A DNA stretch of 64,000 nucleotides from positions 1-64,000 of the forward strand of contig JAZQCI010000090.1 of NCBI GenBank assembly GCA_045546175.1. Direction: 5' to 3'. A program made the position numbers and the translations under genes. Below, piece after piece: positions 8,536-16,087 of this stretch. Positions within the stretch are counted from its first letter, which is position 1; each line of letters begins with the position of its first letter. A model generated the notes under the pieces. That model was not told where the DNA came from. It saw only the letters and a program-made list of their open reading frames with translations, and searched no databases. The DNA is from CAG-791 sp045546175 (GTDB lineage: Bacteria; Bacillota; Clostridia; Lachnospirales; Lachnospiraceae).

Positions 8536-8708
8536 GCGCATGCACTATTCAAGGCTCGCAGAGCGAGCCGCTGCACCGCGTGCGGGCTGCCCTTTGGCAG
8601 CATCTTCCTTTCCGCACGCGCGTGCATCGAATAACTCAGTGGGGGATTGTCACCCGCCACTGAGAAAGTTTGTTGCTTCCCCCCGCCTGTAGAGGCGGGG
8701 GACATCCC
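8536..8708. ncRNA. Multi-stem structured intergenic region, possible ncRNA or IS200/IS605-like remnant
   Basis: The 310-bp gap 8429-8738 has no credible gene but is packed with stems: 8553-8559/8563-8569; 8577-8585/8612-8620 with an inner 8586-8591/8596-8601; 8635-8642/8657-8664 with an inner GGG/CCC; and 8680-8687/8694-8701. An ATGCAC/GTGCAT pair (about 8540/8621) can close the first two hairpins into one multibranch fold. The final GC hairpin resembles ends of IS605-type elements, but no transposase is present. Type and strand are unresolved. Confidence 0.4.
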
Positions 8709-8738
8709 CCCTGTGTTATACACACTTTCAGCAGTCCG

Positions 8739-11609
8739 TCACTCCTCCTCTTCCATCTTCTTCAGATGCTCTTCGAGAGCCCGAGCCGTTTCCTCATCCA
8801 TTCCTGCCAAAAGACCGCCCTCCTTCTTTCCTTCTTTCTTCTCGTAGTGTTCCCGCATCATTCCTTTGGTGAGCATCAGCTCCTCCAGAAGGTTCTGCGC
8901 CGACATGCGGTAGGCGCCGGCCCCGTAAATGATGACCTGCTCCACCGCGTCGGAGGTGGCCACCGTCACCTTATACTTCTTAGTGAGTTCGTGGGCCGCC
9001 TTCTCGATATAGAGGTCCGCCGTCTCCGCCTCTTTGGTGTAGATGACGTCGATATTCCCCACGCGAATCACTTCGCCTTTTCCGCCCCTCACTTTGTAGG
9101 CGTCAAAAACCAGAATCACGTGCTCCTTTCGAAATCCCGCGAAGTCCACCAGCAGGTCGATCAGCTTATCTCTCGCCGCCATGATGTCCTTCTGCGCCAG
9201 CTCCCGCAGATCTTCCCAGGCAAAGACGATATTGTAGCCGTCGATCAGGAGATACTCCTTCTCCGACACTTTTTTGGCGGCGTGAGACCTTCTGTCCGGC
9301 GGATCCGCGCTGATCACGCAGGAAGCCTTCTTCCAGGACTTTACAGACCTTCCCGTGTCGTACTCCTCCTCGCCGAAGCGACTCTTGATCGGCCCGTAGG
9401 TCCTCTCGAAGATCCTTCTGAGCTCATCTTCCTCGGCGAAAAATCTGGCCTCCCTCTCTGCGAAGGATGCGGGCTTCTCCTCTTTTTTGACACCGGCGCG
9501 CATGCCGGTCCTGCCCGCGCCGCCGTAGGAGAGATCCTCGTCCCACTGCGTATCGTCATACCCCAGCAGGGCCTTTCCGGTCCCGGGTCCGTCCGAGGGA
9601 TCCCGCCAGCCGCTGTCCACGTGCATGCGCTCCCGCACTTCATACCAGGGCACCGGCGTGCCCGCACCGTGGGCGCAAAATACCGATCCGGTCGGGTTTC
9701 TGAGATCCAGCTCAGGGTCATAGCCCGAGGCCTCAATGATCTCTTCCGCGTTCACACAGGGCTCGTATCCCTTCAAGGTACAGGTGATCTGCCCTTCTCC
9801 GCGCGTATAGGCCGCCAGCGTCTCCGCGTAATTGGCGATCTTTGACACCGGCGCGCTTCCCGTGATGACAGAGCGCCCCTCCTCCAGGTCGGGCTGTGTG
9901 AAATTCGCGCCCATCTGCTGCAGGTCGTTCATGGCCCTGCCCAGGGATTCCTGCGGGATCTCCAGTCGGAAGTTGTAGAAAGGCTCTAAAAGGACACTTT
10001 CCGTCATCATCAATCCCTGCCTCACCGCGCGGTAAGTGGCCTGGCGGAAGTCGCCGCCCTCCGTGTGCTTGAGGTGCGCCCGTCCCGTCAGCAGCGAGAT
10101 CTTCATGTCGGTGATCTCCGCCCCGGTCAGAACGCCCCGGTGCCTTTTCTCCTCCAGATGCGTCATGATCAGGCGCTGCCAGTTGACTGCCAGCACGTCC
10201 GCCCTGCACCTGTTCTCAAATACCAGGCCGCTCCCGGGGACGCCGGGCTCCAGCAGAAGATGCACCTCCGCGTAGTGCCGCAGCGGCTCAAAGTGCCCCA
10301 CTCCTTCCACCGCTCTGGCTATGGTCTCTTTGTAGATGATCGACGGATCGCCAAACCCGACCCGCATTCCCAGCCGCTCCAGGATCATGCGCTGCAGGAT
10401 CTCTTTCTGCACCTGCCCCATGATCTGGGCGGTGATCTCTTTTTTCTCCTCATCGTACGTCAGGTGAAGGGTCGGATCCTCCTCTTCCAAAACAGAAAGA
10501 TTCCTGTACGCTTTGAACAGATCTTCGCCGGGCGGCAGGATCACTTTGCAGCGAAGAACAGGCTGCAAGAGCTCCTCTTCCGCGCCTGCCTGCGCCCCGA
10601 TTCCCTGGCCTACCCGGGTCCTTGTGAGGCCTGTCACGGCGCACACCTGCCCGGCATGGGCCTCCTGGCTTGTCTCATACTTAGTTCCTGAATAAAAGCG
10701 GATCTGCTCCACCTTCTCCGGCATGCCCTTGTCGTCCAGGCAATCCTCCAGAGGCGTCTTCACCGTAAGTTTCCCGCCGGTCAGCTTCATCCAGGTGAGC
10801 CTTGCGCTCCCGTCTCTTGTGATTTTGAAAACCTTCGCTCCGAATTGATCCCCGTAGACAGGCGGCTGAATCAGCGTGTCCAGACACTCCAGAAGTTCTG
10901 CCACGCCCTGCTCCCGAAGCGCCGCGCCAAACAGCACCGGAAAGAACTTTCTCCCCGCTGTCAGGCGGCAGATGTCATCAATCGTGACCTCTTCGCCCTC
11001 CAGATAGCTGTTCATCAGGTCGTCGTCGCAGACTGCGATCTCTTCCTGCACGCCGTCTTCCTTAAAGCTCTGCGCGAGACTTCCGGAAGAAACCGCGCCG
11101 GTGCCTGCTGCGCCCGCTCCGGGCATGATGTCCACACATCTCGTGCTCAGCTCTTTTTTGATGGCGGCCATCAGTGCTTCTCTGTCGGCGCCGTTTTGGT
11201 CCATCTTGTTGACGAAGAGAAATACAGGCACTCCGTAGTGGTCCAGAAGGCGCCACAGCACGCGCACCTGTCCGTTCACGCCGTCCGCCGCGCTGATGAC
11301 CAGCACCGCGCAGTCCAGAATCCCCAGCACGCGCTCCATTTCCGTGGAGAAGTCGACGTGCCCGGGCGTATCCTGCAGCGTGTAGGTCCTCGCGACCTCT
11401 CCCCGCTCCGAGGCGAACCTGGCCTGTTTGGAGAAAATAGTGATCCCTCTCTCTTTTTCCATATCATCGGTGTCCAGGAACGCGTTGCCGTGGTCCACGC
11501 GTCCGGCGCTTCGGACCGCTCCCGTTATATGCAAAAGTGCCTCGGAAAGCGTCGTCTTGCCGGCGTCCACATGGGCAAGGATTCCCAGAATCATGTCTTG
11601 CTGTCTCAT
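8739..11609 (-). CDS. TetM-like ribosomal GTPase fused to a Rae1/YacP-type NYN endoribonuclease domain
   Basis: 956 residues. Residues 1-650 are an EF-G-like translational GTPase of the ribosomal protection type: G1 'AHVDAGKTTL', G2 region 'ERGITI', G3 'DTPGHVDF', G4 'NKMD', then domains II-V. Residues about 782-915 match Rae1 (YacP), the B. subtilis A-site mRNA nuclease: 'LLIDGYNIVFAWEDL', 'VFDAYKV', 'TKEAETADLYIEK', 'VATSDAVEQ', with all acidic residues kept. A charged linker joins them. The likely role is GTP-dependent delivery of a nuclease to the ribosomal A site; tetracycline protection is possible but not implied. ATG at 11609 is preferred over an upstream TTG at 11624; neither has a good ribosome-binding site. 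Confidence 0.88.
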   Translation of the reverse strand: MRQQDMILGILAHVDAGKTTLSEALLHITGAVRSAGRVDHGNAFLDTDDMEKERGITIFSKQARFASERGEVARTYTLQDTPGHVDFSTEMERVLGILDCAVLVISAADGVNGQVRVLWRLLDHYGVPVFLFVNKMDQNGADREALMAAIKKELSTRCVDIMPGAGAAGTGAVSSGSLAQSFKEDGVQEEIAVCDDDLMNSYLEGEEVTIDDICRLTAGRKFFPVLFGAALREQGVAELLECLDTLIQPPVYGDQFGAKVFKITRDGSARLTWMKLTGGKLTVKTPLEDCLDDKGMPEKVEQIRFYSGTKYETSQEAHAGQVCAVTGLTRTRVGQGIGAQAGAEEELLQPVLRCKVILPPGEDLFKAYRNLSVLEEEDPTLHLTYDEEKKEITAQIMGQVQKEILQRMILERLGMRVGFGDPSIIYKETIARAVEGVGHFEPLRHYAEVHLLLEPGVPGSGLVFENRCRADVLAVNWQRLIMTHLEEKRHRGVLTGAEITDMKISLLTGRAHLKHTEGGDFRQATYRAVRQGLMMTESVLLEPFYNFRLEIPQESLGRAMNDLQQMGANFTQPDLEEGRSVITGSAPVSKIANYAETLAAYTRGEGQITCTLKGYEPCVNAEEIIEASGYDPELDLRNPTGSVFCAHGAGTPVPWYEVRERMHVDSGWRDPSDGPGTGKALLGYDDTQWDEDLSYGGAGRTGMRAGVKKEEKPASFAEREARFFAEEDELRRIFERTYGPIKSRFGEEEYDTGRSVKSWKKASCVISADPPDRRSHAAKKVSEKEYLLIDGYNIVFAWEDLRELAQKDIMAARDKLIDLLVDFAGFRKEHVILVFDAYKVRGGKGEVIRVGNIDVIYTKEAETADLYIEKAAHELTKKYKVTVATSDAVEQVIIYGAGAYRMSAQNLLEELMLTKGMMREHYEKKEGKKEGGLLAGMDEETARALEEHLKKMEEEE

Positions 11610-11713
11610 AGTTTTTATATCCAATCCTGCTTTTATTCTCTGTTTTGGCAGATGTTTGTGACAAATGCCCCTGTCAGGCCCGACAAAAAGTCAATTTCTG
11701 CGCAGAAAAGCAA

Positions 11714-11741
11714 TTGTTTTACATCTGAAAATGATTATACT
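11714..11741 (+). promoter_or_regulatory. Candidate purC promoter
   Basis: TTGTTT (11714-11719), 16-bp spacer, TATACT (11736-11741), about 105 bp before purC. A perfect 14-bp palindrome (TTTCTGC/GCAGAAA, 11695-11708) lies immediately upstream, between the divergent GTPase-nuclease and purC genes, and could bind a regulator. Confidence 0.45.
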
Positions 11742-11846
11742 AAAGAAGTATTTAGATGGTAAATATTCAGTGCCGCGAAAAAAATGGTCAAAACAAGACA
11801 CGGAGGCGCTGGACTATTGATTTTAGCCCTAAGGAGGAAAGGACGC

Positions 11847-12719
11847 ATGCAGGAATACACTCCCGTCAAGGAAGGAAAGGTACGTGAAATTTATGACATC
11901 GGCGACAAGCTCATCATGGTAGCCACCGACAGGATCTCCGCATTTGACGTGATCCTGAAGAACAAGATCGTGAAAAAAGGAACGGTTCTCACGCAGATGT
12001 CCCGCTTCTGGTTTGACCTGACAAAGGATATCATTCCCAACCACATGATCAGTGTCGATGTAAACGATATGCCCGAGTTCTTCCGTCAGGAGCGCTTTGA
12101 CGGCAACAGCATGCTGTGCCAAAAGCTCACCATGCTCCCGATCGAGTGCATCGTCCGCGGCTATATCACCGGCAGCGGCTGGGCCAGCTACAAGAAAGAC
12201 GGCACAGTCTGCGGTATCAAACTCCCCGAAGGACTTCGGGAGTGCGACAAGCTCCCTGAGCCCATCTACACTCCCAGCACAAAGGCTGAGATCGGCGACC
12301 ACGACGAGAACATCAGCTTTGAGAAGAGCATCGAGGTCCTCGAGAAAGCATTCCCCGGCCACGGCCAGGAATACGCAGAGACCATCCGCGACTGCACCAT
12401 CGCGCTCTACAAGAAGTGCGCGGACTACGCGCTCACAAGAGGCATCATCATCGCGGATACCAAGTTCGAGTTCGGCCTCGACGAGGACGGCAAAGTAGTG
12501 CTCGGCGACGAGATGCTCACGCCCGACAGCAGCCGCTTCTGGCCCCTCGAAGGTTATGAGCCCGGCCACGGCCAGCCTTCCTTCGACAAGCAGTTTGTCC
12601 GCGACTGGCTCAAGGCCAATCCCGACAGCGACTACCTGCTTCCTCAGGACGTCATCGACAAGACCATCGATAAGTACAAAGAGGCTTATCACCTGCTGAC
12701 CGGCGACACGATCGACTGA
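11847..12719 (+). CDS. purC: Phosphoribosylaminoimidazole-succinocarboxamide synthase (SAICAR synthase)
   Basis: Purine biosynthesis enzyme that joins CAIR and aspartate using ATP. 290 residues, the longer bacterial/yeast-like form. Motifs are 'EGKVREIYDIGD' (ATP loop, residues 8-20), 'ATDRISAFDV', 'ECIVRGYITGSGW', 'IIADTKFEFG' and 'DEMLTPDSSRFW'. Start chosen at 11847 because AAGGAGG lies 9 bp upstream. It stands apart from any other pur gene here, divergent from the GTPase-nuclease gene, and is followed by short GC-rich repeats and a terminator. Confidence 0.95.
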   Translation: MQEYTPVKEGKVREIYDIGDKLIMVATDRISAFDVILKNKIVKKGTVLTQMSRFWFDLTKDIIPNHMISVDVNDMPEFFRQERFDGNSMLCQKLTMLPIECIVRGYITGSGWASYKKDGTVCGIKLPEGLRECDKLPEPIYTPSTKAEIGDHDENISFEKSIEVLEKAFPGHGQEYAETIRDCTIALYKKCADYALTRGIIIADTKFEFGLDEDGKVVLGDEMLTPDSSRFWPLEGYEPGHGQPSFDKQFVRDWLKANPDSDYLLPQDVIDKTIDKYKEAYHLLTGDTID

Positions 12720-12724
12720 ATACA

Positions 12725-12829
12725 GCCGGGAATACGGCCCGGGGCTGAGTGAGGCCGGAGGCCGGGATATGGCCCGGGGCGGAGTGAAGCCGGAGGCCGG
12801 GATGCGGCCCGGGGCGGAGCGAAGCCGGA
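12725..12829 (+). repeat. Three tandem copies of a 35-bp GC-rich repeat
   Basis: Units at 12725-12760, 12761-12795 and 12796-12829, each running from GCCGGGAT through GGCCCGGGGC to GAAGCCGGAG, with a few substitutions and one 1-bp indel. They start 5 bp after the purC stop. The rest of the 12720-13034 gap holds the purC terminator and no supported gene. Confidence 0.85.
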
Positions 12830-12850
12830 ACTTAATAGTTGTATGTGCAA

Positions 12851-12876
12851 AGAGGGGAGCCCGATCGCTCCCCTCT
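12851..12876 (+). terminator. purC terminator
   Basis: 10-bp stem (12851-12860 with 12867-12876), 6-nt loop, followed by a moderately T-rich stretch. It lies beyond the tandem repeats, so these would be part of the purC mRNA 3' end. Confidence 0.65.
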
Positions 12877-13034
12877 CTTAGTCTGGTTTCTTGTGTTGCT
12901 ACACTGCTGATTGGCGGACATCAGGCGCCCTTGTGGTGCGGACTGCTGTAATTACGACATCCGGGAATTGCGGCGCGGGCAGTGCTTTGCGGGCATTAAG
13001 GGGCTCGCGGCGCCGCGCGGAGGTACTGACTTAC

Positions 13035-13592
13035 ATGGAATATGAACTGATCAGAAGTAATCGAAAAACACTTGCCGTTGAGATCAAGTCGGACGGCCGC
13101 ATCATTGTGCGCGCCCCCATGCGCGTTTCCAAGCGATACATCGAGTCCTTTCTTGACGATAAGAGCGAATGGATCCGCGTCCACCGCGCGAAAGTTCTCG
13201 CCCGCAAGGCGCAGGAAGAAGCCAATCCGATCCCCGCTCTTACAGACGCCCAGCTGCGCGGCCTCAAAAAGAGGGCTTCTGTTGTGATCCCCGGGCGCGT
13301 CGCTTACTTTGCGCCGATCGTCGGCGTCGACTACGGAACCATCACAATCCGCAGCCAGAAGACCCGCTGGGGAAGCTGCAGTTCCAAAGGCAACCTCAAT
13401 TTCAACTGCCTCCTTCTTCTGGCGCCGCCCCAGGTCCTCGACTACGTCGTCGTTCATGAGCTCTGCCACAGAAAACAGATGAACCACTCTCCCCGCTTCT
13501 GGGCGGAAGTGGCCAAGGTGATTCCTGACTACAAGGCTAGTGTCAGGTGGCTGAAGGAGAATGGAGGGCAGCTGATGCATCTGATCAGTTGA
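13035..13592 (+). CDS. YgjP/WLM-type zinc metallopeptidase (DUF45)
   Basis: 185 residues, cytoplasmic, no signal peptide. The zinc site is 'VVVHELCHRKQMNHSPRFW' near residues 141-159 (HExxH plus a third His), preceded by the family hallmark 'RWGSCSSKGNLNFN'. This is the YgjP-like metal-dependent hydrolase family, whose substrate is poorly known. Start chosen at the ATG after GGAGG (13018-13022). The gene is isolated, with the repeat element 13596-14174 starting 4 bp after its stop. Confidence 0.85.
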   Translation: MEYELIRSNRKTLAVEIKSDGRIIVRAPMRVSKRYIESFLDDKSEWIRVHRAKVLARKAQEEANPIPALTDAQLRGLKKRASVVIPGRVAYFAPIVGVDYGTITIRSQKTRWGSCSSKGNLNFNCLLLLAPPQVLDYVVVHELCHRKQMNHSPRFWAEVAKVIPDYKASVRWLKENGGQLMHLIS

Positions 13593-13595
13593 CGG

Positions 13596-14174
13596 GTGTG
13601 TCATGGGGACGTATCAACTGACACATTTTGACTGCGTTGGCAAGAGACTGCCGCGTTAGGCAAAAGGAGTTCATCTGAATTTACTGTGTGATATTGGCAT
13701 TTCCTTTATAGATGTTTTGAAATGATTCTGCTGAGCGAGTGCCGGTGGAGATATCACCACCGGCACCTGTTCAGCAGCCTGACTTGGTTGAAATGATTCT
13801 GATGATCTGGTGCCGCAAGAGGTATCTCCTCCGGCACCTGTTCAGCATTTTGACGGGTTTGTAATGATTCTGATGATCTGGTGCTGCAGGACATATCTCC
13901 TCCGGCACCTGTTCAGCATTCTGACGGGTTTGTAATGATTCTGATGATCTGGTGCTGCAGGACATATCTCCTCCGGCACCTGTTCAGCAGCCCGGCCGGC
14001 TTGAAATAATTCTGATGATCTGGTGCCGCATGTGGTATCTCCTTCGGCACTTGTTCAGCAGCCTGACCGGCTTGAAATAATTCTGATGATCTGGTGCCGC
14101 AGAAGGTCACTTCTACGGCACTGCCCATCCCCCCGCCATAAAAATGTGTCACTTGATACGTCCCCCTGACACAC
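13596..14174. mobile_element. 579-bp non-coding element bounded by inverted REP-like palindromes
   Basis: Two 34-bp ends (13596-13629 and 14141-14174) are inverted copies of each other with two mismatches. Each end is itself a hairpin: TGTGTCA, a 15-nt loop containing GGGGACGTATCAA (or its complement), then TGACACA. The interior is mostly the six-copy 71-bp array. No transposase is encoded, so this resembles a MITE or a BIME-type REP pair possibly moved by a RAYT (Y1) transposase acting in trans. It fills the gap between the YgjP gene and the flippase gene. Confidence 0.6.
13719..14128. repeat. Six-copy 71-bp tandem repeat array with an internal dyad in each unit
   Basis: Units begin at 13719, 13790, 13861, 13932, 14003 and 14074 (last one partial), with an exact 71-bp period. 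Each starts GAAATGATTCTG (or GTAATGATTCTG) and includes GGTGCCG...CGGCACC, able to form a hairpin, then TGTTCAGCA. Units 3 and 4 are nearly identical; unit 1 is the most diverged. A 71-bp period is not a multiple of three, so no repeated peptide is encoded. There are no unique spacers, so it is not CRISPR. Confidence 0.9.
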
Positions 14175-14192
14175 ACCTCTGACACACAAAGC

Positions 14193-14216
14193 GGTGCCGG
14201 AGTCCCCTCCGGCGCC
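14193..14216 (-). terminator. Hairpin after the SpoVB-like gene
   Basis: 10-bp stem with one G-T pair (14193-14202 with 14207-14216), 10 bp beyond the stop at 14226 on the minus strand. The following T content is modest. Confidence 0.5.
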
Positions 14217-14225
14217 ACTTCACTA

Positions 14226-15962
14226 TCACATCCAATGAATCCTCTCCAGAATCCTCAAAATCGCCGTCCCCTTCGGCACCTGCACGATATCCTGCCTCTT
14301 CAGCCCTCCCATACGGATCAGCACAAAGAAATATACAACGACCGCCGCAACAATCGAGACAGCTGTCGCGATCAGGTTTACAAAGTAAGTCCTCTCAAGA
14401 ACGATCATTCCGCCCCTGAAAATGAGCTCATAGACGATCTTCGTCACTACGCCCATCACTACAGCGGCGATCACCGGCGGCCCGTAGACCTTGTAGACCC
14501 GAAGCCGCATCTTCAGGTACTTGCAGATAAAGCGGCTGTCGATAAGAAAGATCAGCACCGAGTACAGAACACTGCACAGCACAAGGGAGTGAATGCCGAG
14601 ATCTGTGAAGAGGATCAGCACGCACAGAACCACCGTCTGGATCGCAAGGGCGATTCCGGCACTGACCAGCGGCATATGAATCCTTCCGATCGACTGCAGA
14701 ACCGCGTTCATGATCGTCCCGACGGAGTAGAAAATGACCGTCACAGCCAACTCCGCCAGAAGGAGCGACGCCGTATCCAGCGTATCCCACTGCGGGAACA
14801 GGAGCATGGTGACCGGCTTTGCCAGCGCCATAAGTCCCACCGCGCAGGGAACCGCGATGACCAGCGTCATGCGGATCGCGTTGACGCTGCGCTTTCTCGT
14901 CTCTTTGATATTCCCCTGTGCGAAGGAAGTTGAGATGTTGGGCAGGATCGCCGCCGCCACCGCTGTCGCGATCGAGATCGGAATGTTGGTGATGACGACC
15001 GCTTTGTTGGAGAAGAGCCCGTACAATGTCGTCGTCATGACCTCCTCCCACCCCCGGACGCCGATCATGATCTTCATAAAGATCGTCTGGTTCACGGAAG
15101 TCGTCAGGTTCAGAATAAAGCTGCTCAGGATAAACGGCGTGATGACCAGAATGGTCTCCTTCATGAGCGGGCCGAACGGCTCCTCCTCATGCTCCGAATC
15201 CGCTCTGACGCGCGCCATGAACATCCCGCGGTGCCTCATGTAGACCGCGATCATGAAGAGCAGCGCCACGAGAACGCCGCTTCCGGTGCCCAGCGCGCTT
15301 CCCATCGCGCCTCGGATCGCCTCTGCCGTCTGGCCCTGTCCCACCACAGTCCTCATCAGGAGATAGGCCGCCAGAATACTGACCACCGCATTCGCGATCT
15401 GCTCCAGGATCTGTGAGACCGACGTCTGCAGCATGGACTGGTTGGCCTGGAAGTAGCCTCGCAGCACGCCCAGGATGCCGAACAGAAATACAGTCGGCGC
15501 AAAGACCTGCAGGACCGGAACGCTGTTGGGCGGCACCAGTGCTCCCGCGCCAAAATAGAGAAGGAGACTCCCCGCGATCCCTACCGCCAGCGCGTAGATC
15601 ATGGAACAGTGGAACACCTTCTGGGCGTTTTTGTAATCGCCCACCGCCATCTTCTGCGCCATCTGCTTGGAGATGGCCGAAGGCACTCCGAAACTCGAGA
15701 CCATCAGCACAATCGTGTAGATGTTGATCGCCGTCCCGTAATAGCCGTTTCCCTCGTCGCCGATGATCGCCGTCAACGGCGATCTGTACAGCAGTCCGAT
15801 GATTCGGGACAAAATAGAGGCCGCCGCCAGGATTCCGGCCTGCGCCACAACATTTCCGCCGCCCAGCGAGGCGGTCTTTTTCTTCTTATTCGAAGTTATA
15901 TTCTCTGAACTCATATTCTCTGAAGCCATATTCTCTGAAGTTATATTCGCGTCTGAAGCCAT
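14226..15962 (-). CDS. SpoVB/MurJ-like lipid flippase (MOP superfamily, polysaccharide biosynthesis type)
   Basis: 578 residues with about 14 membrane spans, typical of MATE/MVF-type exporters that flip lipid-linked cell wall or polysaccharide precursors. The start of the domain reads 'AGILAAASILSRIIGLLYR', the classic first helix of the SpoVB group. The start is placed at 15962 because the longer frame would run back through the glgA terminator; an AGAGGG site lies 11 bp upstream. The cytoplasmic N-terminal tail contains a 15-bp in-frame repeat coding for SEN-X-X units, with several internal ATG codons. Sporulation versus general envelope function cannot be decided here. Confidence 0.82.
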   Translation of the reverse strand: MASDANITSENMASENMSSENITSNKKKKTASLGGGNVVAQAGILAAASILSRIIGLLYRSPLTAIIGDEGNGYYGTAINIYTIVLMVSSFGVPSAISKQMAQKMAVGDYKNAQKVFHCSMIYALAVGIAGSLLLYFGAGALVPPNSVPVLQVFAPTVFLFGILGVLRGYFQANQSMLQTSVSQILEQIANAVVSILAAYLLMRTVVGQGQTAEAIRGAMGSALGTGSGVLVALLFMIAVYMRHRGMFMARVRADSEHEEEPFGPLMKETILVITPFILSSFILNLTTSVNQTIFMKIMIGVRGWEEVMTTTLYGLFSNKAVVITNIPISIATAVAAAILPNISTSFAQGNIKETRKRSVNAIRMTLVIAVPCAVGLMALAKPVTMLLFPQWDTLDTASLLLAELAVTVIFYSVGTIMNAVLQSIGRIHMPLVSAGIALAIQTVVLCVLILFTDLGIHSLVLCSVLYSVLIFLIDSRFICKYLKMRLRVYKVYGPPVIAAVVMGVVTKIVYELIFRGGMIVLERTYFVNLIATAVSIVAAVVVYFFVLIRMGGLKRQDIVQVPKGTAILRILERIHWM

Positions 15963-16024
15963 ATTTTGAAAAGCCCTCTGCTGTATGTACTCTTGATCCT
16001 TCTGCAATGTACACAAAAAAAACA

Positions 16025-16051
16025 GGGTGACGAGCCTGTCGCTCGTCACCC
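16025..16051 (-). terminator. glgA terminator
   Basis: Perfect 11-bp stem (16025-16035 with 16041-16051), 5-nt loop, followed on the minus strand by an eight-T run. This strong terminator separates glgA from the flippase gene and sets the upper limit for the flippase start. Confidence 0.92.
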
Positions 16052-16087
16052 CATTATAAATGCCATTTTAAAAACTTACAACCGTGT

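Noticed and set aside
8739..11609. Simple tetracycline resistance gene
   Set aside because: The GTPase is TetM-like but the Rae1-type nuclease extension and housekeeping context make a dedicated resistance role unlikely without a test.
12769..12951. 60-codon gene after purC
   Set aside because: It begins in the tandem repeats, spans the purC terminator and has no ribosome-binding site.
13719..14128. Possible CRISPR array
   Set aside because: The whole 71-bp period is repeated, with no unique spacers and no adjacent cas genes.
13771..14218. Small minus-strand genes inside the 71-bp repeats
   Set aside because: The period is not a multiple of three, so the frames are accidental and the peptides do not repeat in register.
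15963..16049. 29-residue N-terminal extension of the flippase
   Set aside because: It lies within the glgA terminator hairpin and T-run, so the ATG at 15962 is the better start.
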